The position numbers and the translations under genes are program-made. A stretch of 64,000 nt of DNA from Longispora sp047121295 (GTDB taxonomy: Bacteria > Actinomycetota > Actinomycetes > Mycobacteriales > Micromonosporaceae), in the NCBI RefSeq assembly GCF_047121295.1, contig NZ_CP139447.1, positions 7,130,001 through 7,194,000 on the forward strand. Direction: 5' to 3'. The number at the start of each line of letters is the position of its first letter. Position 1 is the stretch's first letter. Positions 60,249 to 64,000 of the stretch are shown here, piece after piece. The notes below the pieces were generated by a model. That model did not search any database. It saw only the letters and a list, made by a program, of their open reading frames with translations, and was not told the origin of the DNA.

Positions 60249-61321
60249 AGATCGTCACCCCGGACGGGGTCATCACCGGCCAGCTGCGCAGCGAAGACGG
60301 CATGATCACCGAGGTGGTACCGGGGGACGACGACCACTGGCTCGTCCCCGGCTTCGTGGACATCCACACCCACGGCGGCGGCGGGCACACCTTCACCACC
60401 GGCGACCCGGCGGCGGCCCGCGCGGCGGCGGCCTTCCACCTCGCCCGGGGCACCACCTCGATCATCGCCTCGCTGGTCACCTCGCCCCCCGAGCTGATGA
60501 GCACCGCGACCGCGAACTTCCGGCCGCTGGTCGGCGACGGCACCCTCGCCGGCATCCACTACGAGGGCCCCTATCTGTCCGGGATCCGGTGCGGCGCGCA
60601 GAACCCCGACTTCCTCCGCGACCCCGACCTCGACGAGCTGGCCGCGCTGCTCAACCTCGGCGGCGGCGCGGTCCGGATGGTGACCATCGCCCCCGAGCTG
60701 CCCGGCGCGCTCGCGGCCACGAAGATGCTGGTCGACGCCGGGATCGCCGTGGCGATCGGGCACACCGACGCGACGTACGAGCAGACGCTGGCCATGATCA
60801 CGGCGGGGGCCACGGTCGGCACCCACGTGTTCAACGGCATGCGCCCGCCGCACCACCGCGAGCCCGGCCCCGTGTTCGCGCTGCTCCGCGCGCCCGGCAT
60901 CGTCTGCGAGTTCGTCGCCGACGGGGTGCACCTGCACGACGGCACGCTGTCCTTCGCCGCCGGGGTGACCGGCCCGGAGCGCGCGGCCCTGATCACCGAC
61001 GCGATGGCGGCGGCCGGCATGCCCGACGGGGAATACGAGCTCGGCGGGCAGGGCGTCGTCGTCGCCGACGGGGTGGCCCGGCTGACCCGGAACGGCTCGA
61101 TCGCCGGCAGCACCCTGACCATGGACGCCGCGTTCCGGCGGGCGGTGGGGGCCGGCTTCTCCATCGTCGACGCCGCCCGGATGGCCTCGACCACCCCGGC
61201 GCGCGCCGTCGGCCTGCTCGACCGGGGCGCGATCGAGGTCGGCAGAAGAGCCGACTATCTGGTACTCGACGACAGTCTCCAGGTCCTCGAGGTGTTCAAG
61301 GGCGGAGCGCGGGTCGCGTGA
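60245..61321 (+). CDS. nagA: N-acetylhexosamine-6-phosphate deacetylase
   Basis: A 358-residue amidohydrolase of the NagA/AgaA family. Motifs: DIHTHGGGGHTFTTGD, GIHYEGPYLSGIRCGAQNPDFL, AIGHTDATYEQTLAM, THVFNGMRPPHHREPGPVFALL, ITDAMAAAGMPDGEYELGG. It removes the acetyl group from GlcNAc-6-P or GalNAc-6-P in the cytoplasm, between the kinase and the isomerase steps. GTG start overlaps the ROK stop (GTGA). Whether it prefers GalNAc or GlcNAc cannot be told here. Confidence 0.93.
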   Translation: MKIVTPDGVITGQLRSEDGMITEVVPGDDDHWLVPGFVDIHTHGGGGHTFTTGDPAAARAAAAFHLARGTTSIIASLVTSPPELMSTATANFRPLVGDGTLAGIHYEGPYLSGIRCGAQNPDFLRDPDLDELAALLNLGGGAVRMVTIAPELPGALAATKMLVDAGIAVAIGHTDATYEQTLAMITAGATVGTHVFNGMRPPHHREPGPVFALLRAPGIVCEFVADGVHLHDGTLSFAAGVTGPERAALITDAMAAAGMPDGEYELGGQGVVVADGVARLTRNGSIAGSTLTMDAAFRRAVGAGFSIVDAARMASTTPARAVGLLDRGAIEVGRRADYLVLDDSLQVLEVFKGGARVA

Positions 61322-62601
61322 TCCTCACCGTCACCCTGAATGTGGCGCTCGACGTCACCTACCAGGTCGACGCGCTCGTCCCGGGCGCGGCGCACCGGGT
61401 CCGCACCGTCGTGGAACGCCCCGGCGGCAAGGGCCTCAACGTCGCCCGGGTGCTGCACGCGCTCGGCGAGCCGGTGATCGCCACCGGCCTGATCGGCGGC
61501 GCGGCGGGTGTTCGGGCCCGCGACCTGCTGGAGACCAAGCACGCCTTCGTGGAGATCGCCGGCGAGTCGCGCCGGACCGTGGTCGTGTCCGACGGCTCGG
61601 ACGCCACCGGATTCTGGGAGCCCGGGCCGCTCGTGACCGCCGAGGAGTGGGCCGAGTTCGTCGCCCGCTACCGGGGGCTCGTCGCCGTCGCCCGGGTCGT
61701 CGTGCTGTCGGGGTCGCTGCCCAGGGGGGTGCCGGTGGACGCGTACGCGGAGCTGGTGACCATCGCCCGGGAGCGCGGCGTGCCCACGATCCTGGACACC
61801 AGCGGTGAGCCGCTGACCCGTGCCCTGGCGGCCGGCCCCGACGTGATCAAGCCGAACGCCGAGGAGCTGTCCGAGGCGATCCGCGGCACGGCCCTCGCTG
61901 CCGGGGCGGTGACCGCCCAGGCAGGAGCCGAGACCGCCGCCCAGGCTGGGGCCGAGACCGCCCAGGTCGGGGCCGGTGGCCTCCCGCGCCACGGTGCCGA
62001 GGCCGGCGCGGCGGCACACGGTGTGTCCTCCCCCGCCAGCAACACGGCGCGCGGCAACAACCCCGGCACCGACGGCTCGGGCACAGGCCCGGCCGACGGC
62101 GCCCACGCCGGTGTCCCGGCCACAGACGGTCCGGGCGCTGACGGGGGCGCCCGGACGACAACCACCGGCCCCGGGCCCACAGCCGGAAACCACGCCGTCC
62201 ACGGCGACCCCGACCGAGATCGGCCCACTCAGGCCGACGGTGACGGTGACCGGATCGCCACCGCGGGCCTGGCTCACATCGTCGAGTGCGCCGAAGCGCT
62301 CCGCAAGGCGGGGGCCCGCGCGGTCCTCGCCTCCCGGGGCCCCGACGGAATGCTGGCCGTCACCGCCGACGGCCGTTGGCTCGCCGCACCACCCGCGCCG
62401 GTCGCCGGCAACCCCACCGGGGCCGGGGACTCGGCCGTCGCGGCCGTGGCGCGGGGGCTGGCGTACCAGAAGGAATGGTCCTCGATCCTCACCGACGCCG
62501 TGGCGCTGTCCGCGTCGGCGGTGCTGGCCCCCGAGGCCGGGGCCTTCGACTCGATCGCCTACCGCGCGTTCCGGCGCGCGGTGACCCCTCAGGAGTTGTA
62601 G
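61318..62601 (+). CDS. PfkB-family 1-phosphofructokinase/tagatose-6-phosphate kinase with low-complexity insertion
   Basis: A 427-residue PfkB kinase of the FruK/LacC group. TVTLNVALDVTYQVDAL, the GGKGLNVARVLHALGEPV sugar loop, and the anion-hole APVAGNPTGAGDSAVAAVARG are intact; Asp in GAGD is the catalytic base. A ~115-residue insertion (about residues 194-310) of Ala, Gly, Thr, Pro, with repeats of AQAGAETAAQ, interrupts the enzyme after NAEELSEAI. Homologues lack it, so it probably loops out of the structure. The enzyme should phosphorylate tagatose-6-P or fructose-6-P to the bisphosphate for the next enzyme. GTG start overlaps nagA stop. Confidence 0.85.
   Translation: MILTVTLNVALDVTYQVDALVPGAAHRVRTVVERPGGKGLNVARVLHALGEPVIATGLIGGAAGVRARDLLETKHAFVEIAGESRRTVVVSDGSDATGFWEPGPLVTAEEWAEFVARYRGLVAVARVVVLSGSLPRGVPVDAYAELVTIARERGVPTILDTSGEPLTRALAAGPDVIKPNAEELSEAIRGTALAAGAVTAQAGAETAAQAGAETAQVGAGGLPRHGAEAGAAAHGVSSPASNTARGNNPGTDGSGTGPADGAHAGVPATDGPGADGGARTTTTGPGPTAGNHAVHGDPDRDRPTQADGDGDRIATAGLAHIVECAEALRKAGARAVLASRGPDGMLAVTADGRWLAAPPAPVAGNPTGAGDSAVAAVARGLAYQKEWSSILTDAVALSASAVLAPEAGAFDSIAYRAFRRAVTPQEL
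61915..61978 (+). repeat. In-frame repeat inside the PfkB insertion
   Basis: GCCCAGGCAGGAGCCGAGACC and two related copies (GCCCAGGCTGGGGCC, GCCCAGGTCGGGGCC) follow one another and encode AQAGAETA-type repeats, showing the insertion grows by tandem duplication. Confidence 0.6.
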
Positions 62602-63423
62602 ATGCTGACCCCCACCGCTGAGCTCGTCGTCCCCCGCCGGGGCGTGGGCGCGTTCAACGTGATCTCCGTGGAGCACGCCGAGGCCATCGTCACCGGGGCC
62701 GAGGCCGCCGGCCAGCCGGTGATCCTGCAGATCAGCCAGAACGCCGTGATCTTCCACCACAACCGGCTCGCCCCGATCGCGGCGGCGGCCCGGGAGGTGG
62801 CCCGCGCGTCCTCGGTGCCCGTGGCGCTGCACCTCGACCACGTCGAGGACCTGGCCCTCGTCGAGCAGGCCCCGGAGCACGGCTTCGGCTCGGTGATGTA
62901 CGACGGCTCCAAGCTCGACTTCGCCGCCAACGTCGCCGCCACCCGCAAGGCCGTCGAGTTCTGCCACGCGCACGGCCTGTGGCTGGAGAGCGAGCTGGGC
63001 GAGGTCGGCGGCAAGGACGGCGCGCACGCGCCCGGGGTGCGCACCGATCCGGCGGAGGCCGTGGCGTTCGTCCGGGACACCGGGGTGGACGCGCTGGCCG
63101 TGGCCGTGGGGTCCTCGCACGCGATGACGTCCCGGGACGCGGCGCTGGACCTGGAGCTGATCGGCCGGCTGCGCGAGGCGGTGCCGGTGCCGCTGGTGCT
63201 GCACGGGTCGTCGGGGGTGCCGGACGACGAGCTGACCGCCGCCGTGCGGGCCGGCATGACGAAGATCAATATCGGGACGGCGCTGAACATCGCGTTCACC
63301 GGGGCGGTACGGGACTATCTCGACGAGAACCGGAAGGCCGTGGATCCGCGGAAGTACGTCGCGCCGGGGCGGGACGCGATGGCGGCCACGGTGGAGCACT
63401 TCCTGCGGGTACTGGCGGCTTAG
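62602..63423 (+). CDS. Class II fructose/tagatose-bisphosphate aldolase
   Basis: A 273-residue class II aldolase (KbaY/GatY/FbaA-related). It has VGAFNVISVEHAEAIVTGAE, ALHLDHVEDLALVEQAPEHG (zinc and catalytic Asp/His), VMYDGSKLDFAANVAATRK, LESELGEVGGKDG and LVLHGSSGVPDDEL with KINIGTALNIAFT. It splits the ketohexose bisphosphate to DHAP and glyceraldehyde-3-phosphate. ATG directly follows the kinase stop (TAGATG), so it is the last gene of the operon. Confidence 0.93.
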   Translation: MLTPTAELVVPRRGVGAFNVISVEHAEAIVTGAEAAGQPVILQISQNAVIFHHNRLAPIAAAAREVARASSVPVALHLDHVEDLALVEQAPEHGFGSVMYDGSKLDFAANVAATRKAVEFCHAHGLWLESELGEVGGKDGAHAPGVRTDPAEAVAFVRDTGVDALAVAVGSSHAMTSRDAALDLELIGRLREAVPVPLVLHGSSGVPDDELTAAVRAGMTKINIGTALNIAFTGAVRDYLDENRKAVDPRKYVAPGRDAMAATVEHFLRVLAA

Positions 63424-63489
63424 GCGCGCTGGGGCCCGGATCGGCGCGCCGGGTGGGCTGGGGTCGGGAGTCCGGCCCCGGATCACCCC

Positions 63490-63607
63490 GCTGGGCGGGG
63501 CTGTGCGCTGCTGTCCGGCCCCGGAAAGCCCCGCTGGGCCGGGCCGGGGTCCGCGCGTGGAGTCCCCGCCCCGCCGGGCGGGGCTGTGCGCTGCTGTCCG
63601 GCCACGG
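63490..63607. repeat. Intergenic GC-rich direct repeat
   Basis: GGGCGGGGCTGTGCGCTGCT then GTCCGGCC occurs twice, near 63494 and 63576, separated by ~82 bases. The 338-base gap 63424-63761 otherwise holds family B copy 3 and no coding frame that I can support. Confidence 0.6.
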
Positions 63608-63642
63608 TCGGGGCGCGGGGCCGGGCCGGCGCGCGGGCGGGC

Positions 63643-63667
63643 GGGTGTCGCCGTAACCGGAAAAGGC
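63643..63667 (+). repeat. Dispersed repeat family B, copy 3
   Basis: GGGTGTCGCCGTAACCGGAA then AAGGC; shares GTCGCCGTAACCGGAAAA with copies at 29299 and 49597. Confidence 0.7.
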
Positions 63668-63761
63668 TCTTGGGTCCTTCCGGGGCGGCCGCCCGGTCCA
63701 GCCGCCCGGCCGCCCCGGTCAGGGCCGCCCGGCTACCCGGTCCAGCCGCCCAGTCGGCCGG

Positions 63762-64000
63762 TCAGGGCCGCCGCGGCCACCCGGGCAGAGTCGTCCAGCC
63801 GGGCAGCGCCTGCCAGTCCACCCGGTTGAGCAGCCGGGACAGCAGGAAGCCGATCAGGATGCCGGCGGCGGTGTCGGTGACCCAGTGGTACCCCATGTAC
63901 ACCGTCGTGAACGTGACCACCACGACCGGCACGGTCCGCAGCACCTTCCGCCACCGCCCGGTCAGCCAGGGCGCGAGCAGGATGACCAGGATCGTGTACC
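63762..64000 (-). CDS. PAP2 superfamily phosphatase, C-terminal end
   Basis: A frame open from the right edge to the stop at 63762, about 78 residues: VPVVVVTFTTVYMGYHWVTDTAAGILIGFLLSRLLNRVDW. It has two TM segments and the third catalytic motif of lipid phosphatases (YMGYHWVTD, with the catalytic His); the usual Ser-Arg of domain C2 is outside. It probably belongs to the PAP2_3 or undecaprenyl-phosphate-type branch. The gene continues beyond the window, so function is tentative. Confidence 0.7.
   Translation of the reverse strand, partial: YTILVILLAPWLTGRWRKVLRTVPVVVVTFTTVYMGYHWVTDTAAGILIGFLLSRLLNRVDWQALPGWTTLPGWPRRP

Noticed and set aside
60154..61317. 815-residue frame that reads into the PfkB kinase
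   Set aside because: It is out of frame with nagA, arginine-rich and without domains; the kinase starts at GTG 61318 overlapping the nagA stop.

Overview
The window is a very GC-rich actinomycete chromosome segment with dense, mostly housekeeping genes. Markers for this are the futalosine menaquinone genes mqnB-mqnD, a DUF3027 protein, an actinobacterial XPB helicase with its divergent partner, a groEL with CIRCE sites, an actinobacterial HAAS/PadR pair, DUF5753/DUF397 regulator pairs, PaaN, and many leaderless starts. The gene content fits a Micromonosporaceae-like organism best, but this is inference from content. No rRNA, tRNA, CRISPR array, prophage or insertion sequence was seen.

Layout. 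1-9 kb: the 3' end of a PNGase A-like secreted amidase, small membrane proteins, a lipoprotein, a GHKL (Hsp90/sacsin-like) ATPase coupled to DUF3027, mqnB-mqnD, a cold-shock protein and a HAD hydrolase. 9-17 kb: an L,D-transpeptidase, a helicase-associated protein divergent from XPB helicase, a tandem pair of paralogous lipoproteins, and a GlcD-type flavin oxidase. 17-21 kb: glpD divergent from a polytopic-membrane subtilisin. 21-27 kb: a MacAB-like efflux operon (lipoprotein, adaptor, ATPase, permease, small glycine-rich membrane protein) co-transcribed with an OmpR-type regulator and a histidine kinase that is frameshifted and has lost its HAMP region. 27-30 kb: sugar MFS transporter, M19 dipeptidase, CutC, a PadR regulator. 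30-35 kb: groEL under two tandem CIRCE operators, a polytopic membrane protein, LysR regulator, CspA, an APH-fold kinase. 35-41.5 kb: HAAS/PadR pair, PaaN, a secreted SH3-like protein, two tandem double-GNAT proteins. 41.5-46.4 kb: a thrC homologue behind a SAM-I riboswitch, then DUF5753/DUF397 regulator genes. 46.4-52.2 kb: secreted protein plus trypsin-like protease, ABC-2 permease, and a hydrolase-ABC ATPase fusion. 52-57.4 kb: amidohydrolase, CDC48-type AAA ATPase, DUF3263, CadD-like transporter. 57.5-63.4 kb: a DeoR regulator divergent from a tightly coupled five-gene amino-sugar operon (SIS isomerase, ROK kinase, NagA, PfkB kinase, class II aldolase). The last bases hold the end of a PAP2 phosphatase.

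How genes work together. The clearest unit is the amino-sugar cluster: kinase, deacetylase, isomerase/deaminase, ketohexose-phosphate kinase and aldolase form a complete non-PTS route from N-acetylgalactosamine (or N-acetylglucosamine) to triose phosphates, controlled by DeoR. The most interesting regulatory signals are the SAM-I riboswitch in front of a threonine-synthase homologue, which suggests a methionine-pathway role; the paired CIRCE sites; and a recurring TANNNT-6/7 nt-start-codon arrangement that marks at least sixteen probable leaderless genes. Three families of short dispersed intergenic repeats recur across the window, along with local tandem repeats, one of them a G-quadruplex-like GGGCT array.
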